Assembly: GCA_020186115.1 (NCBI GenBank)
Contig: WSYJ01000122.1
Span: 1-30,456 of the forward strand
Direction: 5' to 3'
Source: Histomonas meleagridis
Lineage: Eukaryota > Parabasalia > Tritrichomonadida > Dientamoebidae
Length of the DNA: 30,456 nt
Shown: positions 15,863 to 26,431 of the stretch, one piece after another
Layout: each line of letters opens with the position of its first letter
Position numbering within the stretch: position 1 is the stretch's first letter
Program-made: the position numbers and the translations under genes
Notes under the pieces: model-generated
Databases searched by the model: none
Told to the model about the DNA's origin: nothing
The model's input: only the letters and a program-made list of their open reading frames with translations

Positions 15863-16582
15863 CAACATGAATTAATTAATATTGAAGGTATTCATACAGT
15901 TTATGATAGAATTAAATGTTTACCTACAATGTATATGGACTTGCAGGATAAAGATGAAGAAATCAATAGGGATTTAAATGATTATGAAGATTTAGTTTTC
16001 ACTCAAAGAAATTTAACTGATAGAAATAGACTTAATGTAATAAATCCTATTGATTTAGATCAAGAACAAATCATTAATATCAGAAAAAAGACATTTAAGA
16101 GAAGATAATAGGAGAAATATTATTCAAAGAGAATCACAAAGAAAAAAATAATAATACACATCATAATACAATTATCAATCCAGATTCAATAATTATAAAT
16201 GATGACAATAATTTTATTAATCCAATTATTCGTAATTTTGATGCAAAATCATTGGCTAATGATTTTGATCTTAATAAATTAAAAGATTTAAACAGAGATA
16301 ATTTACTTGAGGTTACTAAAAATTTGGACAGATTTAAATAATGAATTTGAATCTCAATTTGTCTCTTTACCAAAGATTTGGGGGTAAAAATCGTAGAAAG
16401 ATTAGATCTAGGATTAACAATTTATTTAAAGACAAAAATTGAACCTCTAATTAATATTTGTAAACCTTTAGATAATAGACCGAAAGACGAAAATTATTAT
16501 ATTTGGGAAGGTTGTTTATCTAAAAATTAATTTACTAATTAGAGAAGAATTAAGAGATGTCTTTAAAATAACAATTAATAAA
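15863..16582 (+). pseudogene. Frame-broken linker between zinc fingers and pre-RT, U2
   Basis: Same coding trace as U1 9460-10111, but complete: it includes the segment absent from U1 (LPK, GGKNRRK, INNLFKD; about 16369-16435). Frame changes are needed at an A7 run near 16142, AAAAATTT near 16320, GATTTGGGGG near 16375, AAAAATTGAA near 16435 and CTAAAAATTAA near 16522. Subfamily C carries a related sequence at 29010-29290. Confidence 0.55.
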
Positions 16583-17338
16583 ATGTTACATAGATCTAAT
16601 ACTATTGTTAGAAGTAATGAAGAAAGAGAAAGAGCTCATGAACGAGAGATCGAAACACACAATTTATGCAAACTAGTTACACATATTTGGAAACTTTATG
16701 ATCTCAAACATAAACCCCCAACTCAGGCAATACAAAATTTATTTAATAAACATTTGGAGAAAGTTATTAATATAGTCAATATCCTCCCGGACGAAATTAA
16801 TAACTTATTAAGTATTTATAATCAAGAAGATATAATCAATTTATTAAATAATACAATTGATAATTTAAGTGACAAATTAGATTTTATTAATACCAAAATA
16901 AATGAAAATCAAAGAATAATTGGAAATAATAAAAACATTAAATATAGAGATTTAATACAAGGGTTATATATGGAAGATCCGCGAAGATGTTACAAATGGT
17001 ATATCTCTAATAATACTACACCAGAGTGTGAAATAAATCCGGAAGAATTTATGGAAGAATATGGGAAGAATTGGGAAACCTATAAAACATTAAATAATTC
17101 GGAAAATTCTAATGAATTCTTAGCTAAGAAAATACTTAATGAAGAAGATAATATTAATTTAATTAATGATTTATTTGATAGTGATTTAATTAAACGAGCA
17201 ATTTATTCAAGATCAAATATTTCTGCTTATGGTCCAGATGGGATTTCAAATGTTATTTGGAAAATTGGTAATGAAAGTACAGTTAAAATGATTAAATATA
17301 CTACTAAAATAGTTATGGAATCTAAAAAAATGTCCTGA
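16583..17338 (+). CDS. Pre-RT region, U2
   Basis: 251 residues identical in sequence to the U1 fragment at 10112, ending at the same A7 run (KKMS-stop). It carries DPRRCYKWY and AYGPDGIS. Confidence 0.7.
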   Translation: MLHRSNTIVRSNEERERAHEREIETHNLCKLVTHIWKLYDLKHKPPTQAIQNLFNKHLEKVINIVNILPDEINNLLSIYNQEDIINLLNNTIDNLSDKLDFINTKINENQRIIGNNKNIKYRDLIQGLYMEDPRRCYKWYISNNTTPECEINPEEFMEEYGKNWETYKTLNNSENSNEFLAKKILNEEDNINLINDLFDSDLIKRAIYSRSNISAYGPDGISNVIWKIGNESTVKMIKYTTKIVMESKKMS

Positions 17339-17520
17339 ATTACTTAAAAGAGGAAAAACTATAATGTTATTTAAGAAAGGTAATAAAGAAGACCCTCATT
17401 CTTGGCGTCCTATTACAATAACCCCAACATTTTATAGGATTTGGATGGTTGTGTTAGCTAGAGCCTTTCAGAATTTAAATAACAGACATAGTTTTATAGA
17501 AAAAAAAAAAAAAAGGTTTT

Positions 17521-18351
17521 ATGCAATGTTCTAATGGTACTTCAGAACATTCTTTGATTATTAACGAATTAATTCAACATGTAAATAGAAGAGAAGGTTC
17601 TATTTACATTACTACTATTGATTTTTCAGATGCATTTGGGTCAGTCCCTCACCCTTTGATCTTTGAGAATTTAAAAAATCAAGGTTTTGATGATAAAATA
17701 ATTGATTTAATTAAAGCAACTTATCAAAATTCAAACACAAGAATTCAGGTTCCAACTAAAGGAATTTCAAACATTATAAATATTAATTGTGGTGTTAAAC
17801 AAGGTTGTCCATTCTCTCCTATTGCCTTTAATATTTGCATCAATACCTTGTTACATAAATTAGAAGATTGTAAAATCGATGGATTTCACTTAAATGATAA
17901 AACCATTTGTGCACAAGCATATGCAGATGACTTGGTACTTATTTCAGATACTGAGAAAGGTATGAATAATTTAATTAAAGTAGTTGAAGACTTCTGTATT
18001 TATGCTAACATGAAAATTCAACCTAATAAATGTCAAACATTTAATTATATTAATCATAATGATAGAAGATTTTCAGCAATTACTAAATTTCAAATTAATA
18101 ATGAAAATATCCCAATTACTAATCTTAATGGAGGTATTAATTATTTAGGAATAATGACTGCATTAATGAAGACAACGAGAATGAAATCAGCAAATTACAA
18201 GATATCTAAAGCATTAGAAGACATAGGTAATATTTGCTCCTCACCCTTGAAATGGAACCAAATGTTGGATGCCATTAAAAGATTCATAATTCCTTCATTG
18301 GATTATGTATTCTCTAATGGTACCACCAACAAAACGGAGAGGAATTTTTAA
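17521..18351 (+). CDS. Reverse transcriptase core, U2
   Basis: 276 residues from MQCSNGTSEHS to TERNF, with motif A IDFSDAF, motif B GCPFSP and motif C AYADD all intact. The upstream part of the domain (from 17364, MLFKKGNKED) is in another frame because an A-run plus one extra G replaces the ERCQKS coding sequence near 17500-17516. It ends at the same A4 run as U1. Confidence 0.8.
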   Translation: MQCSNGTSEHSLIINELIQHVNRREGSIYITTIDFSDAFGSVPHPLIFENLKNQGFDDKIIDLIKATYQNSNTRIQVPTKGISNIININCGVKQGCPFSPIAFNICINTLLHKLEDCKIDGFHLNDKTICAQAYADDLVLISDTEKGMNNLIKVVEDFCIYANMKIQPNKCQTFNYINHNDRRFSAITKFQINNENIPITNLNGGINYLGIMTALMKTTRMKSANYKISKALEDIGNICSSPLKWNQMLDAIKRFIIPSLDYVFSNGTTNKTERNF

Positions 18352-18476
18352 ATAAAAGGATAAGAGCGTTATTAAATGCTAATTTAAAAACTTCCGCTTT
18401 ACCTAAGGAATTTTATTATACTTCATGGGAAGATGGTGGAGCAGGACTGAAAGATTTAAATGAAAGGAATAATGAT

Positions 18477-18674
18477 TTGATTATTTCAAGTTTTCTAAAG
18501 TTATGGTTTTCGAAAGATATGTTTCTAAGAGATTTATTTCGAACTCTATGTTGGGAAGAAAAATCGTTTAGATATAATAATGTCGAAGAAAACACAAATG
18601 ATAACGATATTTTCTTAAATGTTTTCAACAAGGACATGAGAAAAAAATACACCTGGAACTTCAAACCTTTTTAG
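18477..18674 (+). CDS. Thumb/linker fragment, U2
   Basis: Matches the start of the U1 C-terminal fragment up to DMRK. It is cut by a seventh A (18642-18648) where U1 has six. Confidence 0.45.
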   Translation: MIISSFLKLWFSKDMFLRDLFRTLCWEEKSFRYNNVEENTNDNDIFLNVFNKDMRKKYTWNFKPF

Positions 18675-18717
18675 CCGGGTAATTCATGCACTTGAAGATA
18701 ACAATTTAATCTTAAAC

Positions 18718-19908
18718 TTGAACTATCTACCCACAGATAATTTATTAAACCCAGATGACTCAGATATAGATCCTTTCGAATTCAATGGAAATGAAATTGA
18801 ACCAGACAATCCTGAAGAATATATTACATTAAAATTTCTAGATGTGAATGAAGTGTATTCATTCGATCAAAATGAATTCCTAAACATTATGAACAATTAT
18901 CACAAAAACTTCCATTATGCAAATTTGATTAAATTACCTCTTAGAGGTCATACCTTTAAAACCCTTTATAAATCTAAATTATCTAATTATTTCATGAATG
19001 ACTATAAATGTAAAATTAAAGATAATATAATTAAATTTAGTATACAAGCTAGAACTAATAGCTTCTATACTGGGCAACATCAAAGACTTGCTAACCATGA
19101 TGAGAACATAGGTTTATGTCCTTATTGTGGTCAAATAAATTCCTTAAGACATAGATTAAATGATTGTAAAACAGTTATTAATACATATAAGAAAAGACAT
19201 GATGCAGTTATTAAAGAATTATGTGAAATGTTAAAAGCAAAACCTGGTAACAAACCAATTATTCACCTTGACTCAACTATTAAAAATGTTCAAAATAATA
19301 ATAATTCATTTGAAGGTGAGAACAGAAGATGTAAACCTGATATCTGGTACTGTAATAATCAGGGTTACACTTTAATCGAGGTAACAATTCCTTATGGAGA
19401 TGTTGATGAGAATGACATTAATTCTTTAAATGAAAGATACGATCAGAAGAAAGATAAATATACAAGTTTATGTAAGGATATTAAAGAACAATCCGGTCTA
19501 GAAGTCAACTATTATGTTATAGTCATTTCATCATTAGGCGCTTGGTTAAACAAATCATTAAATGAATTGAGAACTCTTGCAGGTTCTAAAGATTTGTTTA
19601 AGAGATTTGCGAAGAGAATAACTGTAGCAACTTTAAGGGAATCACAACGACTAATTTATAATAATTTGGATAATAATAATGGAATTATTGAATCACAATC
19701 AGAAGAAGAAGAATCCGAATCCGAGAGCATAGCGAACACGGACCAGTCTCTTATATCCGAAGGTTCAGGTGATGAAGTTCAAACAGATGAACTAAATGAG
19801 CTTTATGCAAATTTGGTGATTCTAAACTCAAGAGATCATTCTACTTCGGATGGTTCTCACTTAGAGAATGGCAACTCAGAGCATACGTCATCACCAGATG
19901 ATGAATAA
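18718..19908 (+). CDS. CCHC knuckle, restriction-like endonuclease and acidic tail, U2
   Basis: 396 residues, continuing the 18477 fragment after the shift; the true frame opens near 18650. It carries CPYCGQINSLRHRLNDC, KPD-x12-E and the acidic tail, the same as U1. Confidence 0.8.
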   Translation: MNYLPTDNLLNPDDSDIDPFEFNGNEIEPDNPEEYITLKFLDVNEVYSFDQNEFLNIMNNYHKNFHYANLIKLPLRGHTFKTLYKSKLSNYFMNDYKCKIKDNIIKFSIQARTNSFYTGQHQRLANHDENIGLCPYCGQINSLRHRLNDCKTVINTYKKRHDAVIKELCEMLKAKPGNKPIIHLDSTIKNVQNNNNSFEGENRRCKPDIWYCNNQGYTLIEVTIPYGDVDENDINSLNERYDQKKDKYTSLCKDIKEQSGLEVNYYVIVISSLGAWLNKSLNELRTLAGSKDLFKRFAKRITVATLRESQRLIYNNLDNNNGIIESQSEEEESESESIANTDQSLISEGSGDEVQTDELNELYANLVILNSRDHSTSDGSHLENGNSEHTSSPDDE

Positions 19909-19961
19909 CTTAATTTGAACTTAATCTTAATTTCTTTTAAAGATAATTATAAATGAATAAA

Positions 19962-19984
19962 CCACACGGGAGGAGATTTTTTTT
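19962..19984 (+). repeat. Target-site copy 3 (U2/U3 junction)
   Basis: Identical to 7083-7105, eight T, with U2 3' UTR directly upstream. Confidence 0.9.
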
Positions 19985-19992
19985 GATTTTTC

Positions 19993-20640
19993 ATGAATAT
20001 TGATTTTTTTTTTCCGAGAACTCGATTTTCGGAAATAACTCCCCCAGGGCACTCTAATGATACCCTTTTTGGCGAATCGAAATTTCGATCAATAAATTAT
20101 ATCGACGATTCGGAAATGCGTAAACGACTTGAACGATCTCCTATTATACAGAAGCACCTACGACGATGTCCTTCACCTGCTGAAACCCCTCAGATTTGCG
20201 AGAAAAAAGATAACGAAATTGATTTTAATTTTAGTGAACCACTTCAACAAGAATTCCTTCTTGTTAGTGGTATTCATTATAATCCAAACCCAAACCCCGA
20301 TTTATATGGAGAAGAAGGAGTCCCACCTCAATGGGTAATTATTTCATCAGATCCACATATTTCGTTTTTACTACCAATATTTATCAACGAAGAAAGAGGG
20401 TTAGTTTTATGCCGAAATCAATGCATTATTCAAGAAGGAAACCTGCTAATCAACCTTAATTTTCCACCAAGACTCACATCGTCCGACGAAATTGAGAGAG
20501 GTGTGTTTGATTTAAGAACTTTCGTAGGACCAACCAGACCTAGAGAATTACCATTTCGGTTAAATAGTGATAATCCAAAAAGTTCAAAAATATATTTAAT
20601 GTTGCAAATAAGTATCTTATCCAGAAAGCTATTAATTTAA
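19993..20640 (+). CDS. N-terminal domain of R2-like protein, U3
   Basis: 215 residues. Residues 6-7 are Phe-Phe where U1 and U2 have Leu-Arg, because GCG is replaced by TTT. The remainder matches U2 through DNPK; the last 20 or so residues are out of frame after an extra A in CCAAAAAG near 20577. Confidence 0.65.
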   Translation: MNIDFFFPRTRFSEITPPGHSNDTLFGESKFRSINYIDDSEMRKRLERSPIIQKHLRRCPSPAETPQICEKKDNEIDFNFSEPLQQEFLLVSGIHYNPNPNPDLYGEEGVPPQWVIISSDPHISFLLPIFINEERGLVLCRNQCIIQEGNLLINLNFPPRLTSSDEIERGVFDLRTFVGPTRPRELPFRLNSDNPKSSKIYLMLQISILSRKLLI

Positions 20641-20744
20641 ATGTTGAAATAGTTAATAACAACACACAAAATATATGGGCGACATGTCATTTCTATAACA
20701 TTGGTCAGATCGATTTAAGATCAATTAATCAAATTAACCACAAC

Positions 20745-21368
20745 ATGATACATAATGAGTTACAATTCACAGATATGACGAGGAATCAATTTAATCAACT
20801 TAATCAAATTAATTATAGTGAATCTTCAATCAATTCAGTTAAACCAATCGAGAAATCAATTACTACAAATCCAATTATTGAATCGTTATATGTGAATCAA
20901 ATACAAAATGAAAAAACAGTAGATACTCAGGTTGATTCTTTAGAAGTTAATCCGATAATTAATGAAAGAACAATCTCAACTAATATTGATTCTTTAACAG
21001 CAGAACCAAAATTTAATGAGAAAATAATTACAACTAACATTGATTCTGTACATGCAATTCCCAAATTTAATGACATACAAGTAAATACAGGAATAGATTC
21101 AGTAAAAGCAAACCCTGTGTATAATAATGTTGAAGTTAATCCTAATATTGATTCTTTAAATGTTAAACCTGTTATGAACAATAAAATTATTAATTCGAAT
21201 GTTGATTCATTACAAATTATTCCGAATTTAAATAATAAAACTATTAACCCAGATGTAGAATCTTTACATATTATACCAGAAGCTATTAAGAAAACCACAA
21301 AACCTATTGTTGAATCTCTTTTTGTAGAAAGTTTATTTAGGAATAAAACAGAAACAGCGTTAATTTAA
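20745..21368 (+). CDS. 18-residue repeat region, U3
   Basis: 207 residues holding the complete uninterrupted repeat block (the extra A of U2 and U4 is absent). The frame is open from about 20600; this ATG is internal. It ends at an extra T in TTAATTTAAAC (about 21362). Confidence 0.65.
   Translation: MIHNELQFTDMTRNQFNQLNQINYSESSINSVKPIEKSITTNPIIESLYVNQIQNEKTVDTQVDSLEVNPIINERTISTNIDSLTAEPKFNEKIITTNIDSVHAIPKFNDIQVNTGIDSVKANPVYNNVEVNPNIDSLNVKPVMNNKIINSNVDSLQIIPNLNNKTINPDVESLHIIPEAIKKTTKPIVESLFVESLFRNKTETALI
20829..21364 (+). repeat. 54-bp / 18-residue coding repeats, U3
   Basis: Same repeat block as U1 at an offset of 12,879 bases, in one continuous frame. Confidence 0.8.
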
Positions 21369-21396
21369 ACAACTTAAAATAGATGTAAACAAAACG

Positions 21397-21990
21397 TTGA
21401 AGACTCAAATTGTTAATATTGAAGAAAATGAGATTTGTTTTAACCCAATTAAAAGAACGATAAATATTGATATTCCTGAATTTGAAATTATGTATAAACA
21501 TACTCCTAAAGTCTTAAACTTAAGTAACTATTTCACAATTTCTACTTCAGATAAATCAGATATGGAAGATAATCTTAGTGAAGAAGAATCAAGTTCAGAC
21601 ACTAATATTCCACTTCATATAAATATTAATACTTTAACTAATAATGATGAAGAAGAAGATGAACATGAATTAGTTCAAGAAACTGTAGACATGAATGATG
21701 AATTAATTGAAGATATTAAGAAATGTGTCAGTAAAGAAGATATTTATAATTTAATTAATAAATGGAGACCAACAAAAGAACTTAATAATTGGAAATATGA
21801 TAACTTACCATTAGCTAAACAACCATTAATCCATATAATGATTAGAGAAGGGAAATGGTGTGTACCAGGCCAATTCCCATGTCAATGTCAATGTGAGAAT
21901 GAATTTAAAACAGGAAATGCTTTAAATAATCATATGAACAAAATACATGGTTTAAAACCTGATAAAAAATCATTTATATGGTTGTATTAA
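21397..21990 (+). CDS. Acidic stretch and zinc finger 1, U3
   Basis: 197 residues continuing after the 21362 shift. It includes the acidic linker (EEESSSD, DEEEDEHE) and finger 1. The final residues KSFIWLY are out of frame after an A6 run at 21964-21969. Confidence 0.6.
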   Translation: MKTQIVNIEENEICFNPIKRTINIDIPEFEIMYKHTPKVLNLSNYFTISTSDKSDMEDNLSEEESSSDTNIPLHININTLTNNDEEEDEHELVQETVDMNDELIEDIKKCVSKEDIYNLINKWRPTKELNNWKYDNLPLAKQPLIHIMIREGKWCVPGQFPCQCQCENEFKTGNALNNHMNKIHGLKPDKKSFIWLY

Positions 21991-22582
21991 AAACTTAATA
22001 GAGAAAGACTTAATTTGGTTAATATTAAATAATTCGAATAATTTAGAGAAAGACATTTATAGGAACAATGTTATAGTTTGTCCTTTCCCTAATTGTGATT
22101 ATTTCACTAATGCACATAAATCGTTAATTTCTCATATATCACATAAACATCAAGAATTTGATGAAAATATAAATATTATAGGTTGGTTTTGGTCTACTAT
22201 TATAGCTTATACTAAGCTTAATAATAAAATTCCTAGTTGCTTAGATATATTATCACCTAGAGAAGGTTATATGTGTAATCATTGTAAAGTCTGTTGGAGT
22301 TCAGATGCAAAAGGAATTTTAAAAAAAAAAAAAAAACAACATGAATTAATTAATATTGAAGGTATTCATACAGTTTATGATAGAATTAAATGTTTACCTA
22401 CAATGTATATGGACTTGCAGGATAAAGATGAAGAAATCAATAGGGATTTAAATGATTATGAAGATTTAGTTTTCACTCAAAGAAATTTAACTGATAGAAA
22501 TAGACTTAATGTAATAAATCCTATTGATTTAGATCAAGAACAAATCATTAATATCAGAAAAAAGACATTTAAGAGAAGATAA
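21962..22582 (+). CDS. Zinc fingers 2 and 3 plus linker, U3 (no ATG; true continuation)
   Basis: From 21962 this frame reads KNHLYGCIKNLIEKDLIW and then finger 2, so it links finger 1 to finger 2 without the A6 break seen in U1, U2 and U4. The first ATG in frame is at 22271. Finger 3 keeps its cysteines, but the 16-A block turns LNHAKK into lysines, losing the first histidine while keeping the frame. It ends at RKKTFKRR as in U1. Confidence 0.6.
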   Translation: MKNHLYGCIKNLIEKDLIWLILNNSNNLEKDIYRNNVIVCPFPNCDYFTNAHKSLISHISHKHQEFDENINIIGWFWSTIIAYTKLNNKIPSCLDILSPREGYMCNHCKVCWSSDAKGILKKKKKQHELINIEGIHTVYDRIKCLPTMYMDLQDKDEEINRDLNDYEDLVFTQRNLTDRNRLNVINPIDLDQEQIINIRKKTFKRR

Positions 22583-23057
22583 TAGGAGAAATATTATTCA
22601 AAGAGAATCACAAAGAAAAAAATAATAATACACATCATAATACAATTATCAATCCAGATTCAATAATTATAAATGATGACAATAATTTTATTAATCCAAT
22701 TATTCGTAATTTTGATGCAAAATCATTGGCTAATGATTTTGATCTTAATAAATTAAAAGATTTAAACAGAGATAATTTACTTGAGGTTACTAAAAATTTG
22801 GACAGATTTAAATAATGAATTTGAATCTCAATTTGTCTCTTTACCAAAGATTTGGGGGTAAAAATCGTAGAAAGATTAGATCTAGGATTAACAATTTATT
22901 TAAAGACAAAAATTGAACCTCTAATTAATATTTGTAAACCTTTAGATAATAGACCGAAAGACGAAAAATTATTATATTTGGGAAGGTTGTTTATCTAAAA
23001 ATTAATTTACTAATTAGAGAAGAATTAAGAGATGTCTTTAAAATAACAATTAATAAA
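22583..23057 (+). pseudogene. Frame-broken linker before pre-RT, U3
   Basis: Same broken trace as U2 15863-16582, with an additional A in GACGAAAAATTATT (22963-22967) not present in U1 or U2. Confidence 0.5.
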
Positions 23058-23813
23058 ATGTTACATAGATCTAATACTATTGTTAGAAGTAATGAAGAAA
23101 GAGAAAGAGCTCATGAACGAGAGATCGAAACACACAATTTATGCAAACTAGTTACACATATTTGGAAACTTTATGATCTCAAACATAAACCCCCAACTCA
23201 GGCAATACAAAATTTATTTAATAAACATTTGGAGAAAGTTATTAATATAGTCAATATCCTCCCGGACGAAATTAATAACTTATTAAGTATTTATAATCAA
23301 GAAGATATAATCAATTTATTAAATAATACAATTGATAATTTAAGTGACAAATTAGATTTTATTAATACCAAAATAAATGAAAATCAAAGAATAATTGGAA
23401 ATAATAAAAACATTAAATATAGAGATTTAATACAAGGGTTATATATGGAAGATCCGCGAAGATGTTACAAATGGTATATCTCTAATAATACTACACCAGA
23501 GTGTGAAATAAATCCGGAAGAATTTATGGAAGAATATGGGAAGAATTGGGAAACCTATAAAACATTAAATAATTCGGAAAATTCTAATGAATTCTTAGCT
23601 AAGAAAATACTTAATGAAGAAGATAATATTAATTTAATTAATGATTTATTTGATAGTGATTTAATTAAACGAGCAATTTATTCAAGATCAAATATTTCTG
23701 CTTATGGTCCAGATGGGATTTCAAATGTTATTTGGAAAATTGGTAATGAAAGTACAGTTAAAATGATTAAATATACTACTAAAATAGTTATGGAATCTAA
23801 AAAAATGTCCTGA
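23058..23813 (+). CDS. Pre-RT region, U3
   Basis: 251 residues identical to those of U1 and U2, ending at the shared A7 run. Confidence 0.7.
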   Translation: MLHRSNTIVRSNEERERAHEREIETHNLCKLVTHIWKLYDLKHKPPTQAIQNLFNKHLEKVINIVNILPDEINNLLSIYNQEDIINLLNNTIDNLSDKLDFINTKINENQRIIGNNKNIKYRDLIQGLYMEDPRRCYKWYISNNTTPECEINPEEFMEEYGKNWETYKTLNNSENSNEFLAKKILNEEDNINLINDLFDSDLIKRAIYSRSNISAYGPDGISNVIWKIGNESTVKMIKYTTKIVMESKKMS

Positions 23814-23839
23814 ATTACTTAAAAGAGGAAAAAACTATA

Positions 23840-24832
23840 ATGTTATTTAAGAAAGGTAATAAAGAAGACCCTCATTCTTGGCGTCCTATTACAATAACCC
23901 CAACATTTTATAGGATTTGGATGGTTGTGTTAGCTAGAGCCTTTCAGAATTTAAATAACAGACATAGTTTTATAGAAAGATGTCAAAAAAGTTTTATGCA
24001 ATGTTCTAATGGTACTTCAGAACATTCTTTGATTATTAACGAATTAATTCAACATGTAAATAGAAGAGAAGGTTCTATTTACATTACTACTATTGATTTT
24101 TCAGATGCATTTGGGTCAGTCCCTCACCCTTTGATCTTTGAGAATTTAAAAAATCAAGGTTTTGATGATAAAATAATTGATTTAATTAAAGCAACTTATC
24201 AAAATTCAAACACAAGAATTCAGGTTCCAACTAAAGGAATTTCAAACATTATAAATATTAATTGTGGTGTTAAACAAGGTTGTCCATTCTCTCCTATTGC
24301 CTTTAATATTTGCATCAATACCTTGTTACATAAATTAGAAGATTGTAAAATCGATGGATTTCACTTAAATGATAAAACCATTTGTGCACAAGCATATGCA
24401 GATGACTTGGTACTTATTTCAGATACTGAGAAAGGTATGAATAATTTAATTAAAGTAGTTGAAGACTTCTGTATTTATGCTAACATGAAAATTCAACCTA
24501 ATAAATGTCAAACATTTAATTATATTAATCATAATGATAGAAGATTTTCAGCAATTACTAAATTTCAAATTAATAATGAAAATATCCCAATTACTAATCT
24601 TAATGGAGGTATTAATTATTTAGGAATAATGACTGCATTAATGAAGACAACGAGAATGAAATCAGCAAATTACAAGATATCTAAAGCATTAGAAGACATA
24701 GGTAATATTTGCTCCTCACCCTTGAAATGGAACCAAATGTTGGATGCCATTAAAAGATTCATAATTCCTTCATTGGATTATGTATTCTCTAATGGTACCA
24801 CCAACAAAACGGAGAGGAATTTTTTTAAATAA
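23840..24832 (+). CDS. Reverse transcriptase domain, U3
   Basis: 330 residues, complete as in U1: SWRPITITPTF, IDFSDAF, GCPFSP, AYADD. Unlike U2 it keeps ERCQKS. The end reads TERNFFK because of extra T in the T-run at 24820-24826. Read past the A4 run in the other frame, the domain continues into NGEEF as in U1. Confidence 0.8.
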   Translation: MLFKKGNKEDPHSWRPITITPTFYRIWMVVLARAFQNLNNRHSFIERCQKSFMQCSNGTSEHSLIINELIQHVNRREGSIYITTIDFSDAFGSVPHPLIFENLKNQGFDDKIIDLIKATYQNSNTRIQVPTKGISNIININCGVKQGCPFSPIAFNICINTLLHKLEDCKIDGFHLNDKTICAQAYADDLVLISDTEKGMNNLIKVVEDFCIYANMKIQPNKCQTFNYINHNDRRFSAITKFQINNENIPITNLNGGINYLGIMTALMKTTRMKSANYKISKALEDIGNICSSPLKWNQMLDAIKRFIIPSLDYVFSNGTTNKTERNFFK

Positions 24833-24954
24833 AAGGATAAGAGCGTTATTAAATGCTAATTTAAAAAACTTCCGCTTTACCTAAGGAATTTTATTATACT
24901 TCATGGGAAGATGGTGGAGCAGGACTGAAAGATTTAAATGAAAGGAATAATGAT

Positions 24955-25152
24955 TTGATTATTTCAAGTTTTCTAAAGTTATGGTTTTCGAAAGATATGT
25001 TTCTAAGAGATTTATTTCGAACTCTATGTTGGGAAGAAAAATCGTTTAGATATAATAATGTCGAAGAAAACACAAATGATAACGATATTTTCTTAAATGT
25101 TTTCAACAAGGACATGAGAAAAAAATACACCTGGAACTTCAAACCTTTTTAG
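24955..25152 (+). CDS. Thumb/linker fragment, U3
   Basis: Same fragment as U2 18477-18674, cut by the same seventh A. Confidence 0.45.
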   Translation: MIISSFLKLWFSKDMFLRDLFRTLCWEEKSFRYNNVEENTNDNDIFLNVFNKDMRKKYTWNFKPF

Positions 25153-25195
25153 CCGGGTAATTCATGCACTTGAAGATAACAATTTAATCTTAAAC

Positions 25196-25777
25196 TTGAA
25201 CTATCTACCCACAGATAATTTATTAAACCCAGATGACTCAGATATAGATCCTTTCGAATTCAATGGAAATGAAATTGAACCAGACAATCCTGAAGAATAT
25301 ATTACATTAAAATTTCTAGATGTGAATGAAGTGTATTCATTCGATCAAAATGAATTCCTAAACATTATGAACAATTATCACAAAAACTTCCATTATGCAA
25401 ATTTGATTAAATTACCTCTTAGAGGTCATACCTTTAAAACCCTTTATAAATCTAAATTATCTAATTATTTCATGAATGACTATAAATGTAAAATTAAAGA
25501 TAATATAATTAAATTTAGTATACAAGCTAGAACTAATAGCTTCTATACTGGGCAACATCAAAGACTTGCTAACCATGATGAGAACATAGGTTTATGTCCT
25601 TATTGTGGTCAAATAAATTCCTTAAGACATAGATTAAATGATTGTAAAACAGTTATTAATACATATAAGAAAAGACATGATGCAGTTATTAAAGAATTAT
25701 GTGAAATGTTAAAAGCAAAACCTGGTAACAAACCAATTATTCACCTTGACTCAACTATTAAAAAATGTTCAAAATAA
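25196..25777 (+). CDS. Linker and CCHC knuckle fragment, U3
   Basis: 193 residues containing C-x2-C-x7-H-x4-C. It ends in KKCSK after an extra A (AAAAAATG near 25760-25765) that U1 and U2 lack. Confidence 0.65.
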   Translation: MNYLPTDNLLNPDDSDIDPFEFNGNEIEPDNPEEYITLKFLDVNEVYSFDQNEFLNIMNNYHKNFHYANLIKLPLRGHTFKTLYKSKLSNYFMNDYKCKIKDNIIKFSIQARTNSFYTGQHQRLANHDENIGLCPYCGQINSLRHRLNDCKTVINTYKKRHDAVIKELCEMLKAKPGNKPIIHLDSTIKKCSK

Positions 25778-26387
25778 TAATAATTCATTTGAAGGTGAGA
25801 ACAGAAGATGTAAACCTGATATCTGGTACTGTAATAATCAGGGTTACACTTTAATCGAGGTAACAATTCCTTATGGAGATGTTGATGAGAATGACATTAA
25901 TTCTTTAAATGAAAGATACGATCAGAAGAAAGATAAATATACAAGTTTATGTAAGGATATTAAAGAACAATCCGGTCTAGAAGTCAACTATTATGTTATA
26001 GTCATTTCATCATTAGGCGCTTGGTTAAACAAATCATTAAATGAATTGAGAACTCTTGCAGGTTCTAAAGATTTGTTTAAGAGATTTGCGAAGAGAATAA
26101 CTGTAGCAACTTTAAGGGAATCACAACGACTAATTTATAATAATTTGGATAATAATAATGGAATTATTGAATCACAATCAGAAGAAGAAGAATCCGAATC
26201 CGAGAGCATAGCGAACACGGACCAGTCTCTTATATCCGAAGGTTCAGGTGATGAAGTTCAAACAGATGAACTAAATGAGCTTTATGCAAATTTGGTGATT
26301 CTAAACTCAAGAGATCATTCTACTTCGGATGGTTCTCACTTAGAGAATGGCAACTCAGAGCATACGTCATCACCAGATGATGAATAA
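25746..26387 (+). CDS. Restriction-like endonuclease and acidic tail, U3
   Basis: 213 residues, in true frame from about residue 7. It carries KPD-x12-E, IVISSLGAW, LFKRFAKRIT and the acidic tail. The stop is followed by the 53-base 3' UTR. Confidence 0.75.
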   Translation: MTQLLKNVQNNNNSFEGENRRCKPDIWYCNNQGYTLIEVTIPYGDVDENDINSLNERYDQKKDKYTSLCKDIKEQSGLEVNYYVIVISSLGAWLNKSLNELRTLAGSKDLFKRFAKRITVATLRESQRLIYNNLDNNNGIIESQSEEEESESESIANTDQSLISEGSGDEVQTDELNELYANLVILNSRDHSTSDGSHLENGNSEHTSSPDDE

Positions 26388-26431
26388 CTTAATTTGAACT
26401 TAATCTTAATTTCTTTTAAAGATAATTATAA

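Larger units (their letters stand above)
13489..19961 (+). mobile_element. R2-like tRNA-Asn-targeted retrotransposon, unit U2 (6,473 bp)
   Basis: Second array unit, same orientation and almost identical to U1 but with the 67-bp segment missing from U1. Its own features are a 17-A block at 13719-13735 in place of AGATTTGCGAGAAAAAA, another 17-A block at 15846-15862 where U4 has a zinc-finger histidine codon, an A-run replacing GATGTC in the RT (near 17500-17515), and a G in place of A at 14890. The coding region is broken in more places than in U1. Confidence 0.9.

Noticed and set aside
16161..16373. 70-residue minus-strand frame, repeated at 22635-22847
   Set aside because: It is antisense to the element linker, has no recognisable domain, and is repeated only because the units are copies.
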